This document shows, one piece after another, positions 1 to 7,907 of a stretch of DNA of 33,121 nt (position 1 is the stretch's first letter; every line of letters begins with the position of its first letter). The position numbers and the translations under genes were made by a program. The DNA is taken from the NCBI GenBank assembly GCA_021774265.1, contig JAJFJG010000167.1:1-33121 (forward strand). The letters are read 5' to 3'. The DNA is from Nitrosomonas sp. (lineage in GTDB: Bacteria; Pseudomonadota; Gammaproteobacteria; Burkholderiales; Nitrosomonadaceae). The notes under the pieces are model-generated. The model had not been told where the DNA came from. It searched no databases and saw nothing but the letters and a program-made list of their open reading frames with translations.

Positions 1-383
1 TCGGTATAAACAATGCTATCAGGTTTCACCTGTTGCCTAATAATTGGTATTAATGTGTCTGTTTTAGCATCCGGGATAATCACACTAAATACCTTGCCAT
101 TGCGCTTTAATAGACCAAATACAGGGACTTTCCCTGCCGCCTCACGTCCATGCTTTCCTTTACGGCGACCGCCAAAATAACTTTCATCAACTTCCACTTC
201 ACCTTCTAATAACTCAAGATGTTCACTATGATCAGATATCAACTGACGCAATCGGTGAAAATAGTAGCTTGTCGTTGTCTTATTGACGCCAACCAAAGAC
301 GACGCTGTTCGTGCAGTTGCACCAGCCACAAAGAGTTTCATTAAGCGACTTTGTTTGTACTTACTTAGCCTACTTTTTCTCAT
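1..383 (-). CDS. IS1595-family (ISXO2-like) transposase, N-terminal 127 residues
   Basis: The reading frame opens at an ATG whose complement is at 381-383 and stays open to the left edge. The product begins MRKSRLSKYKQSRL, an N-terminal helix-rich DNA-binding region, then reaches the block VEVDESYFGG at about residues 74-83. This holds the first aspartate of the DDE-like catalytic core of ISXO2/IS1595 transposases. The visible part ends at PDSIVYT, just before the second catalytic aspartate seen in the copy at 13.4-14.0 kb (VYTDTWRGYN). No stop or frameshift is visible, unlike in that second copy, so this one may still be functional. The family catalyses cut-and-paste transposition. Whether the C-terminal part is intact cannot be seen. 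Confidence 0.85.
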   Translation of the reverse strand, partial: MRKSRLSKYKQSRLMKLFVAGATARTASSLVGVNKTTTSYYFHRLRQLISDHSEHLELLEGEVEVDESYFGGRRKGKHGREAAGKVPVFGLLKRNGKVFSVIIPDAKTDTLIPIIRQQVKPDSIVYT

Positions 384-423
384 GACACCATCCTAGAATA
401 TTTTACTTATCTAGGACAGCCCC
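1..423 (-). mobile_element. IS1595-type insertion sequence, cut by the window edge
   Basis: The right boundary is the terminal inverted repeat GGGGCTGTCCTAGATAA read on the minus strand, ending at 423. Just inside it lies the transposase start. The same end sequence (GGGGCTG...) and the same transposase recur as a decayed copy at 13324-14013, which confirms the element type and the boundary. The element interrupts the 5' end of the IS110-type transposase that resumes at 424. Its other end is outside the window, so target duplications cannot be checked. Confidence 0.8.
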
Positions 424-1333
424 TGAAGTTATTCTTGGCGTTGATACCCATTTAGATACCCATGTTGGCGTAGTCATTAACCACCAAGGTAAAGTGATAG
501 GTACACTTGCTTTCATACCGACTAATAGAGCATGTTATCTGAAATTGCTAGCATGGGTGCGGTCTCTCGGAAATCTACGGCGTGCTGGTGTTGAAGGAAC
601 AGGAACCTATGGCGCCGGTCTGACCCGTCTATTGTGCGAGCAGGGTATTGAGGTATGGGAAATAAATCGACCTGATCGTGCTAAACGCAGACTTCAAGGG
701 AAATCGGATCCGACTGACGCTGAAAGTGCAGCGCGAACCGTTCTTTCTGGTAACGCAACGGCAACTCCAAAATCGCAGTCAGGTGTAGCTGAAGCATTGC
801 GTATGTTATCGGTTGCCAGACGAAGCGCAGTCAAGATAAAGACACAAACAATCAACCAACCAACTCAGGTCGTTATTAGTTAGTGCGCCAGACGATCTGC
901 GCGAACGACTCTGGAAAACTAAACCGGAGGAATGCGTGACAGGCTGCGCACGACTTCTGAAGGCCTAGATTGTGTGAAACTCAAAATTTGTATTTAGTGG
1001 CTAATCCTGTAACCATAGTGATGCCTAAAAATGATCTAAACGGATTGGCTGACCGTCATTATTATTATGCGGCGCGAGTTCACTACAGGCATCTTCGGGA
1101 AAGACTATCCGCCATCGATTAAATCAAGGAAGCGATCGATTTGCAAACAACCCCCTACGGAACATCGCATGGTACGTATGCGCAGTGAGCCGAGAACCCA
1201 AGCCTATGCGGCGCGACGTGCCGCTCAAGGGATTTCAAACAAAGAAATTCAACGCTACCTGAGGCGTTACATTGTTCGTGAGTTGTATCCGCTTATTCAC
1301 GCAGGTTTGTCAGATGCGGCCACTATTACTTGA
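424..1333 (+). pseudogene. IS110-family transposase, frameshifted and internally deleted
   Basis: From 425 the frame reads EVILGVDTHLDTHVGVV, the RuvC-like (DEDD) N-terminus of IS110 transposases. It is followed by the VEGTGTYGAGL glutamate block and the KSDPTDAESAA aspartate block. This frame stays open to 883. At about 862 homology jumps to the next frame (LRSLLVSAPDDLRERLW) and soon meets a stop at about 966. The central part of the protein is gone. The C-terminus reappears from about 1139, again with a frame change (NNPLRNIA, then MVRMRSEPRTQAYAARR, ending RYIVRELYPLI) and stops at 1333. The first codons are cut off by the IS1595 end at 423. The deletion would remove the tyrosine-recombinase-like serine domain, so the protein cannot be active. 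Confidence 0.85.
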
Positions 1334-1348
1334 CATGGGAGCGTCAAG
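424..1348 (+). mobile_element. Decayed IS110-type insertion sequence, left end removed by IS1595 insertion
   Basis: The element is recognised from its transposase remnants: an N-terminal block just after 424, and a C-terminal block ending at 1333. The sequence right after the stop (CTTGACATGGGAGCGTC) looks like the right end of IS110-type elements, where the transposase stop lies close to the element end. The left non-coding end, where an IS110-group element would carry its bridge RNA, is missing or lies beyond the IS1595 insertion. The middle of the transposase is largely deleted. I infer an old insertion, later hit by IS1595. Confidence 0.7.
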
Positions 1349-1662
1349 AAATAGGTTCCGTTTTTATTCCTTGATACGGTTTTCTATATCACTTTCACAT
1401 ACAGTAAAGCTTGTCTTAAAGAAACTGTGGCTGATTTTTAATATGGTGATTGATGCAAAAAAATTTCGTGGACGTATTCACTGAAGCGCTGTATCAATAT
1501 ATAAAAAAACATTGCAAATAAAAAGAGCTTGAGGAAAATTAAAATCTAATGGATTATAATTTGCTCTGTAGTTCGCGCGAGCACTTTGTTTGTCATAGCT
1601 AGTGTTCTCGTATTTAAGGACTAATCATATGGTTATTGGCTTTAATATTGAGACAGAAAGAC
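1349..1662. other. Gene-free stretch between IS110 remnant and ArsC-like gene
   Basis: I see no convincing coding frame here. The stretch is AT-rich. TATAAT at 1555-1560 could be a -10 box for the downstream gene, but the nearest -35-like hexamer (TTGAGG, 1529-1534) is 20 bp away, which is longer than usual. An AAGGA at about 1616-1620 is too far upstream to serve the preferred start at 1663. Confidence 0.4.
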
Positions 1663-2016
1663 ATGCTTAAACTTTATGGATACAAAAAATGCGGGACCTG
1701 CCGTAAGGCTGAGAAATTTTTTCAGCAAATTAATGTTAAATATACATTTATTGATATTACCGAAAATCCGCCGACACCTGAAGAGCTTGTAGATATTGCA
1801 AAACTTGCAAATGCACCTCTGAAGAAACTTTTCAATACAAGCGGTGTGCAATATCGTGAATTAAAAATTAAAGCTCAGTTACCTACGTTATCAGACTTGG
1901 AAATTTTGGCGCTTCTAGCAAGCAATGGTCGTTTGATTAAAAGGCCGCTTGTTACTGATGGAAAGAAAGCCGCTGTGGGTTTTAAGGAAGAATCTTTCGT
2001 TGAAGTTTGGAGTTAA
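1663..2016 (+). CDS. ArsC/Spx-family thioredoxin-fold protein (YffB-like)
   Basis: This is a 117-residue protein of the ArsC/Spx/YffB family, cytoplasmic and thioredoxin-folded. The first strand MLKLYGYKKC leads into CGTC with cysteines at 10 and 13, followed by RKAEKFF. The later block KRPLVTDG (about 93-100) is the conserved Arg-Pro segment of this family. Length matches the usual 110-120 residues. The frame is open upstream to a TTG at 1636, but starting at the ATG at 1663 places the CxxC motif at its normal distance from the N-terminus. True arsenate reductases act with other ars genes, and none is present here. I therefore call it an uncharacterised YffB/Spx-like protein, not an arsenate reductase. 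It stands alone between the IS110 remnant and the DUF4389 gene. Confidence 0.8.
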   Translation: MLKLYGYKKCGTCRKAEKFFQQINVKYTFIDITENPPTPEELVDIAKLANAPLKKLFNTSGVQYRELKIKAQLPTLSDLEILALLASNGRLIKRPLVTDGKKAAVGFKEESFVEVWS

Positions 2017-2217
2017 TTAATGCAAGGTTGAATTATATGTGTATACCTAGTGAGGTAATTCAGTGTGTATCGTTTTTACAACAAAGTAAGAATGCCTACG
2101 GCTAAACGCTTAATTTTCATGCTATACTCTTTTCCGTTGCGAGGTGCAAGCAGATGTGAGTTGAGTGCTGCTTAATCTATCCTTTGAAATGGTGTCATTT
2201 TTATAGGACTAGTTAAT

Positions 2218-2541
2218 GTGAATGAAGAATTGAAGCAAAGATTTAAGAATGCTGAGACTTGGAAGCGCGGCCTCTATATGATCTTTTTTATCATTGTTTA
2301 TAGTGTTTCAAAATTTATCATCGTGACTGTTATGTTATTTCAGTTTCTTTCTGTTTTGTTGGTTGGGAAAACGAATGAACAAGTACTTAAATTTAGTCAA
2401 AATTTGAGTACTTATATTTATCAGATAGCGTTGTATCTTATGTTTTTTAATGAAAATCGGCCATTTCCATTTGGTGATGATTGGCCCAGTGGAGCACCAA
2501 AGTCGCCTGAGCAAACCGAGCAAATTTCACAAACAATTTAA
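2218..2541 (+). CDS. DUF4389 domain membrane protein
   Basis: The 107-residue product has two hydrophobic stretches, at about residues 20-45 and 62-78. They are separated by the short polar segment KTNEQVLKFSQNL, which fits a two-pass inner-membrane protein. Between them and the C-terminus is FNENRPFPFGDDWP, a hallmark of DUF4389 proteins. The tail is polar (PKSPEQTEQ). The start is GTG at 2218: the nearby ATGs are out of frame or followed at once by a stop. A TATACT at 2123-2128 could be the -10 box. The function of the family is not known to me. It is convergent with the downstream hydrolase gene, with a GC-rich hairpin between them. Confidence 0.75.
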   Translation: MNEELKQRFKNAETWKRGLYMIFFIIVYSVSKFIIVTVMLFQFLSVLLVGKTNEQVLKFSQNLSTYIYQIALYLMFFNENRPFPFGDDWPSGAPKSPEQTEQISQTI

Positions 2542-2550
2542 CTTGCGATT

Positions 2551-2571
2551 CCCCGCGGTCTTGCCGCGGGG
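2551..2571. terminator. GC-rich hairpin between convergent genes
   Basis: CCCCGCGG (2551-2558) pairs perfectly with CCGCGGGG (2564-2571) around a 5-base loop. It lies 9 bases after the DUF4389 stop and faces the convergent hydrolase gene. There is no T-run on either side, so it may be a repeat-like extragenic palindrome or act with Rho, not as a classical intrinsic terminator. Confidence 0.45.
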
Positions 2572-2695
2572 ATAGGTGCAGGGCGCGCAGAGCAAATTTA
2601 GTCCTTTGTGCTGAGATGATAGAGGTCGTCTCAACACCATACAGCTTAACCATTTCCGATTATATGCCGTAATAACAACGAGTTTTATCGCTGGA

Positions 2696-3406
2696 CTAAA
2701 ATATCTCATCTAAAAAGCTAGCAATAGACCGATAAGCTCGATTGGCCGCAACTTCTTTATAAACTGTTCCAAAATCTGGGTTATTTGCGGTAGGGTTGGT
2801 AAACGAATGCATTGTTCCACCGTAAATATGTACTTGCCAATCAACTTCCGCGTCATTCATTTCCGTTTCAAATGCGAGCACTTGTTGTGGTGGCACCATA
2901 GGGTCGTCGTGTCCATGTAAGCAGAGTACCTTAGCTGTAATCTTTTTATTCGCAATGTCACTCGGCGCAAGAATACCATGAATACTGATGATGCCTTGTA
3001 TATCAGCACCTGAACGAGCCAGTTCTAGTGTACACATTCCACCAAAACAATAACCCATTGCAGCAATTTTTGAAGAATCAACTTGCGGTAATTCGCGTGC
3101 CGCTTTTAGTGCCGCATTGATTCTTTGTCTCAATAAGTTCCTATCTGTAGCAAAGGGGTTCATTAATGCGCTGTTTCCCTCAACGTCACCATCGGCACCA
3201 AAAACTCCTTTGCCATACATGTCCAGCGCAAAACCGACATAACCCATGTCGGCCACGCGTTCGGCTGCCTTGCAAGAAAACTCACGTCGCCCACTCCAAT
3301 CATGAGCAATTAAAACAACAGGCTTAGGTGAGGGTGATTCGTTATAGGCAACAAAGCCTTCTAGTGTGGTAATGTCGTCAAAATAATCTATTGTTTCTGT
3401 AATCAT
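2696..3406 (-). CDS. Dienelactone hydrolase family protein
   Basis: The 236-residue alpha/beta hydrolase belongs to the dienelactone hydrolase family, soluble and cytoplasmic. The nucleophile elbow is GYCFGG with Cys120, the acid is an Asp in HGHDDPMVP (167/168), and the catalytic His is His200 in GTMHSFTNP. This gives the Cys-Asp-His triad of the family. The N-terminus has the usual VVLIAHDWSGR oxyanion-side strand. Length is normal for DLH (about 235 residues). No chlorocatechol or other aromatic-degradation gene lies nearby, so a role in dienelactone turnover is not supported and the substrate is open. Many such lone homologues act as general esterases. The gene is monocistronic and convergent with the DUF4389 gene. 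The ATG at 3406 is the natural start. Confidence 0.88.
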   Translation of the reverse strand: MITETIDYFDDITTLEGFVAYNESPSPKPVVLIAHDWSGRREFSCKAAERVADMGYVGFALDMYGKGVFGADGDVEGNSALMNPFATDRNLLRQRINAALKAARELPQVDSSKIAAMGYCFGGMCTLELARSGADIQGIISIHGILAPSDIANKKITAKVLCLHGHDDPMVPPQQVLAFETEMNDAEVDWQVHIYGGTMHSFTNPTANNPDFGTVYKEVAANRAYRSIASFLDEIF

Positions 3407-4116
3407 ATTTAGGCTCTTGTTGAATAAATATTTGCAGCTTAAAGTGGTACTCCCGCAAGGGGGTATCGTTAGTTTAGATTGATTATTAATAGAAACGATT
3501 CGTCCTATTAGACCAGCATTCCAGTGGGGGAGATCAAGCTTAAAGTTGGGATTGTCAGCTTTTTACTGTTAACCATAATCATGGTTAGCAAATGTACCTG
3601 GTGATAAAACTTTATGCAAACGATTAAACCCCCCGGTGACACTTGCTTAATTGCAGCAGTGTGCTGAGGAACGGTGTAAGCTACTTGCAGTACATTAATA
3701 AATCAGCCAATATCAATTGATCGTAGACTCCACAGCGACACCATACTTTCCTGTATGAAGATAATGCGCCAATCGTCAGTGATAAATAATTGCTCAAGCG
3801 TTTCTCAAATACACGTTTGTCCGTTTCATCTATCATTAAGCCTTAATAATACTGAGTACGAACACATTACGTTGCAAAACCGTATAGGAAAAAAACCACT
3901 TTCAACTTGTCAGAACCCATAAATTGAAGGTGAGTATTCCATATCAGGTATGAATATACTGCTATTTTGTAACTCTTCTTCATAATTTTGGGCAATTCTT
4001 GCTTAATTTTGTATTAAACAACAGGCTTAACTTGAATAGCAGCCTTGCTCCTAGCACTCTTAGACTGCTTAAGAGATAATATAGCTTAAATTCGGCAGAC
4101 ATTGAAGGAGTGATAA
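3407..4116. other. Gene-poor stretch upstream of the large gene
   Basis: I find no gene with recognisable homology in these roughly 700 bases. One near-perfect palindrome is visible at 3570-3587 (TAACCAT-AATC-ATGGTTA). Weak open frames, such as a minus-strand one over 3980-4228, show no domain, no good ribosome site and a composition like the surrounding non-coding DNA. Confidence 0.4.
3570..3587. repeat. Perfect 7-bp inverted repeat (operator-like)
   Basis: TAACCAT and ATGGTTA flank a 4-base spacer (AATC), giving an 18-bp dyad about 165 bases upstream of the hydrolase start and about 650 upstream of the large gene. It could be a binding site for a dimeric regulator or a chance palindrome. 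There is no T-run to suggest a terminator. Confidence 0.3.
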
Positions 4117-4218
4117 ATGCCCTTTGCAGAAATTCTTGCATGCTGTAAATATCGTCGCCGTAATCATGCAAGCGGACGCCATAGCAACATAAATCCGACA
4201 ATTTTACTGTCGAATTAA
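4117..4218 (+). CDS. Possible 33-codon leader ORF before the PPi-PEPCK gene
   Basis: A textbook ribosome site AAGGAG (4105-4110) stands 6 bases before an ATG at 4117. The frame runs 33 codons (MPFAEILACCKYRRRNHASG..., basic, two adjacent Cys) and ends in TAA at 4216-4218, 13 bases before the ATG of the 1165-residue protein. A small hairpin (CGACA 4196-4200 with TGTCG 4208-4212) overlaps its end. The ribosome site is better than that of the large gene itself. I do not recognise the peptide. It may be a translated leader or a chance ORF, and only the Shine-Dalgarno quality and position argue for it. Confidence 0.3.
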   Translation: MPFAEILACCKYRRRNHASGRHSNINPTILLSN

Positions 4219-4231
4219 AGGGTCTCAACGT

Positions 4232-7200
4232 ATGAATTTACTTAACACTCTGGGATTAACTACTAACGATATCGATCCTGAAGAGGAACGAAGAAAGTTA
4301 CAGCTCTATATCAATTTAAAGCTGGCTTCTTCAGGACAGCCCACTTGCGCAGGTCAAGGCACCCGTGAATTTCTCGAATCGGCTCGCGACTTGTTAAAGA
4401 GTTACAGAGAGAAAAATCGTTTACTGGCAGATTACCTCTGCCCAGTTGATAGTAGAATTCAACTATTTCTGGATAAGTATCTAAGTGACAGTGGTGCTGT
4501 TTCCATCCCTAAACTACCCAATATCACCTTTGTGCTGGATCGTCACGGTATTGCTCGGGAACTCTCATTGCCTATGGGGGAAGATGATTTTCATTCAGAG
4601 ATAGTGTCCAGTTACCGCATAAAACAAGGCGTATTGCATAACCCAGCCAGTGATAGACGAACCACCAGAGGTTCTTTCCATATCGCTGAAGGTGGACTGC
4701 CGGTAGCAGGAGACAAAAAAGCCGTACCCAAAAAAGTATTCTCCAATATGCTTAAACACGCTTTAAACCCACCAAATGACCTGCTGAAGTTGCCTTTCTC
4801 ATCCAAGCAGGATACACCGGCAGAAATGTTTGTGTCGCTGTTACTCAGGCCTATGGTGTGCCCAGAAATACCGGGTATTGATTTCGAAAAATCCATGGAA
4901 ATTCGTTTTTTTGCTCCAGGTAATCTGGTTAGTAACTTGGATTTTGTTGAAAGTATTTTTGGCAATGGTGGTAATCCCAATCTTGCCGAGTTTGATGCTG
5001 CCTTAGATATCTCCCACTGGAGCGGGCATACAGGATGCGTCATTCTCGCTCCCCATCTGGTAACACTAACCAAAAAAGAACTTGGCTTGCCGCATATCGA
5101 TGAGGCGAATGAAAGGCAAAAACGTGAAGGGATTTGTTGGCAGGAAGATGGTGAACTATATAACGATGGTCAAGCATTCAAAATCACTGCCAGGGATGAG
5201 CGAGGCGTAATTGTTACGATTCTTGCAGATAACTACTACGGTTATTGTAAAAAAGAGGTGAAAACCCAGGTTAGTTACGCCACCAACCTCTACGGACTAG
5301 CTGAAGAAGAACATGCTGGGGGTGCGCTGGCATTCAGTTGTCGTAATCATGGAGAGGAATACGGTATTGATAGCCGCACTCGCGAACCGGGTTATAGCTT
5401 TAGTGAAGTCCGTGAAAAATATGCTGCTGCTATGAATATTCAGTTGGAAGGCTACGCTATAGACAAAAACTTCCCTGACGTGATTTATGTTCCTCAGGAT
5501 GTGCGCATGGATCTCAATGCCCAGACCATTACCTGGAAACACAATAACAAGCATCAGCAGATTCGCTTACAGCCGGGAAAAATTTACATGCAGCCCAATG
5601 GCTACAAAATTGAAATGGGGAAAAATCCTGGTGCTCTAACCTGGCGATTAATTGGTACAGACCCTGTCGGCACATTTTGTCACAAACCTAGCACCGTTTC
5701 TGGTGGTGGTAAGTCAGAGATTTCCAAATCCATTAATGATGCCATCATTTATGGCCCGCTGTTCGTTGATGATCTACAACAAGACCTACAGCGCGTACTG
5801 GAAATCTGTGAACAAGATTACTCACATCGCTTTAAACCCGGATTTGAAGCAGAGGATAGAGATCCGACACGTAAATTGCTTAGCTCTGAGCGTAGTTTGG
5901 GTTCAGTCATTCAAGTATTAACAGTGTCTTCCAGCTATACCGATGAATTTAATGAATGGCTAGTAGCGATACCACCTCGTATATTCTCATTACTTTTTCT
6001 GATTAAGCGTTATTATCGTAAAGATTGGGGTAATGACCTGAGTAAACTTTTATCAGTTGATATCGTTGATGGTGCACCAGGCCATGAACTGAAATTAAAT
6101 AATCGTAAAATGATCGCCTCTTATTTGCGCGTGGGTTTTGATCACGAGAGAAAATGGCGTACGTTCAAGGTAAGACAAGATTTTATAGCTGCTGAGAAAA
6201 TTCAAATGGAAGACGATATCAGTGTTTCCGTTGTTGTGCCAAACCACTGTCTTGACGAATGCCGCATAGAGCAACATTCAGGACTCAGCGTAAAATTGGT
6301 TAAAAACTGCGAGTTCAGACTCTTCCAGAGACCAGATGACGCCATCATCCCAGGTTATGATAAGCAAACAGAACGAGACATGGCAGAAAAGGGTAACTTC
6401 ATTGTTAACTATGAACCATTAAAGGGAGACAATTTATCTGCAGTTGTGGAGGACGTCATGACCCACTGTAGTTTCACCCCTCCCATGCATAATTTGCTGC
6501 AAGAAGCTTACGACAAGGGAGAAGGTTATGTTGTGTCATCTGCCCATTCCCGTTTGGTCGATGGGAAACCATCAAAGAACCCTCGTTATCTACAGACACG
6601 CCCTGACCTGATTAATCCGGTGAGAAAATATGTGGCTAGCATGAGTACTAGAATGCACTACAAGCTGCCTATGAAAGCTACGGTTTGTCATCCAGTTGAT
6701 GCAGTTCTGGCCGGTCGTAGAAATAATCCCCCCGAACCAGGCATAAGACCTCTGGCGGTGTATAACCCTATCCACTATCAAGAGTTACCTGAACTCTTTA
6801 TGGACTTCATCTGTAGTCTGACAGGCAAATCACCATCAACAACAGGTGTGGGTAGCGAAGGAGCACTTACTAAGGGACCATTCAACGCCTTGAGGCCGAC
6901 CTCTGATTTGAATAATGCCCTGGTATCGTTCATATTAACGGGCTACGCCGGGTTCTCCAGTTCCGCCGGTTATATTGGCCCAAACATGCTAGTAGAACAT
7001 GATATTAGTTTGTTGGTTCCAGAAATTTGGGCGCGCATTAAAGTAGAAGAACGTGATCCACAATTCCTCATAGAAAATGGTTATCTGGAACAATTAGAAG
7101 ACTTCGAATATGAAGGACAAACAGTTCTTGCCAGTCGTTTGGGGTACCGTATCACTGATCGTTTTGTTCACGGCTTCATGGGTAAAGTATTCGATAGTCC

Positions 7201-7729
7201 ACAAGCTGTATTCACTGAGGAATTACTCAAACCGGAAACCCAAGACATGGTGTCCTTCGTTGATGGCATTAACAACATTGTCGAAGCCCAGCAAAAGGTT
7301 GCAAAACAATATATAGATGATGGCAGTATAGACGATGCTTGTCCGCCGCTACAAGCTTTGATACATATTATGGCAACTGGAAAATACAACGATAAAACTG
7401 TTCATGACGCCAGTATCCGCGAGCTTTTTACCCGGAATTCACTGCTGTCATCTGACTGGTATCGTGAACGACTGGAAATTAAGCAACAGCGGGGAATCGC
7501 ATTGTGGGAAAAACATATGAAAAACCTCCAGGCTTTCTTACTCCTGCATGGGCATGAGGACGAAGCTGAAAGATTGGATATTAGTGGTCGTTTAGCTGAC
7601 GCCATTGTAAAACTGGCTTATGTCAACAGCAGAAACTACCTCGATAGCTTAGTAGGAACCATCGGTGCCGATCCATTACGCTCCCACCGCTGTATGAGCA
7701 GCGAGCAACAAACGGAAACAAGAAAGTGA
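4232..7729 (+). CDS. Candidate PPi-type phosphoenolpyruvate carboxykinase (1165 aa)
   Basis: I read this very large soluble protein as a member of the pyrophosphate-dependent PEP carboxykinases (EC 4.1.1.38, known from Propionibacterium, Actinomyces and Entamoeba). These interconvert PEP + CO2 + phosphate and oxaloacetate + PPi and are about twice the size of ATP or GTP PEPCKs. What is visible: 1165 residues with no signal peptide or membrane segment; a glycine-rich loop STVSGGGKSEIS at 487-498, recalling the PEPCK kinase-1a loop; and a second conserved-looking block STTGVGSEGALTKGP at 869-883. The call rests on size plus remembered family motifs, not on an alignment. The gene is monocistronic, preceded by a possible leader ORF and a weak AGGG ribosome site, and followed by convergent receptor genes. 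If correct, it would link PPi to the C3/C4 node. Otherwise it is a large protein of unknown function. Confidence 0.55.
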   Translation: MNLLNTLGLTTNDIDPEEERRKLQLYINLKLASSGQPTCAGQGTREFLESARDLLKSYREKNRLLADYLCPVDSRIQLFLDKYLSDSGAVSIPKLPNITFVLDRHGIARELSLPMGEDDFHSEIVSSYRIKQGVLHNPASDRRTTRGSFHIAEGGLPVAGDKKAVPKKVFSNMLKHALNPPNDLLKLPFSSKQDTPAEMFVSLLLRPMVCPEIPGIDFEKSMEIRFFAPGNLVSNLDFVESIFGNGGNPNLAEFDAALDISHWSGHTGCVILAPHLVTLTKKELGLPHIDEANERQKREGICWQEDGELYNDGQAFKITARDERGVIVTILADNYYGYCKKEVKTQVSYATNLYGLAEEEHAGGALAFSCRNHGEEYGIDSRTREPGYSFSEVREKYAAAMNIQLEGYAIDKNFPDVIYVPQDVRMDLNAQTITWKHNNKHQQIRLQPGKIYMQPNGYKIEMGKNPGALTWRLIGTDPVGTFCHKPSTVSGGGKSEISKSINDAIIYGPLFVDDLQQDLQRVLEICEQDYSHRFKPGFEAEDRDPTRKLLSSERSLGSVIQVLTVSSSYTDEFNEWLVAIPPRIFSLLFLIKRYYRKDWGNDLSKLLSVDIVDGAPGHELKLNNRKMIASYLRVGFDHERKWRTFKVRQDFIAAEKIQMEDDISVSVVVPNHCLDECRIEQHSGLSVKLVKNCEFRLFQRPDDAIIPGYDKQTERDMAEKGNFIVNYEPLKGDNLSAVVEDVMTHCSFTPPMHNLLQEAYDKGEGYVVSSAHSRLVDGKPSKNPRYLQTRPDLINPVRKYVASMSTRMHYKLPMKATVCHPVDAVLAGRRNNPPEPGIRPLAVYNPIHYQELPELFMDFICSLTGKSPSTTGVGSEGALTKGPFNALRPTSDLNNALVSFILTGYAGFSSSAGYIGPNMLVEHDISLLVPEIWARIKVEERDPQFLIENGYLEQLEDFEYEGQTVLASRLGYRITDRFVHGFMGKVFDSPQAVFTEELLKPETQDMVSFVDGINNIVEAQQKVAKQYIDDGSIDDACPPLQALIHIMATGKYNDKTVHDASIRELFTRNSLLSSDWYRERLEIKQQRGIALWEKHMKNLQAFLLLHGHEDEAERLDISGRLADAIVKLAYVNSRNYLDSLVGTIGADPLRSHRCMSSEQQTETRK

Positions 7730-7907
7730 CATAAGCTTACGGGTTTAGCGTGCTCAGTCGACTCATATCATTGATAACATGGTATGGAAATTTATTAAAC
7801 CGTTTGATTTACTATAGGCATTAGCATTCTGTACATTGTATTTATCTTTTATGTGGGGAGCCCAGCATTTAAATTCCACCAACTAGTAAAATATGCAGGT
7901 TAGCCGA

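Noticed and set aside
1067-1333. Open frame of 88 codons taken as a separate gene
   Set aside because: Its second half is the C-terminus of an IS110 transposase and its first half crosses the frame change at about 1160; it is part of the pseudogene.
1272-1484. Open frame of 70 codons overlapping the IS110 remnant end
   Set aside because: Out of frame with the transposase remnant, no ribosome site and no recognisable domain; reads like chance ORF in AT-rich DNA.
1663-2016. Arsenate reductase call for the ArsC/Spx-like protein
   Set aside because: No ars regulator, pump or other arsenic gene nearby, and the sequence fits the YffB/Spx-like branch equally well.
2696-3406. Carboxymethylenebutenolidase of a chlorocatechol pathway
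   Set aside because: The triad fits the family, but there are no aromatic ring-cleavage genes in the window, so the specific substrate is not supported.
3980-4228. Minus-strand open frame of 82 codons before the large gene
   Set aside because: No family resemblance or ribosome site, low-complexity leucine-rich translation of non-coding AT-rich DNA; overlaps the better-supported leader ORF on the plus strand.
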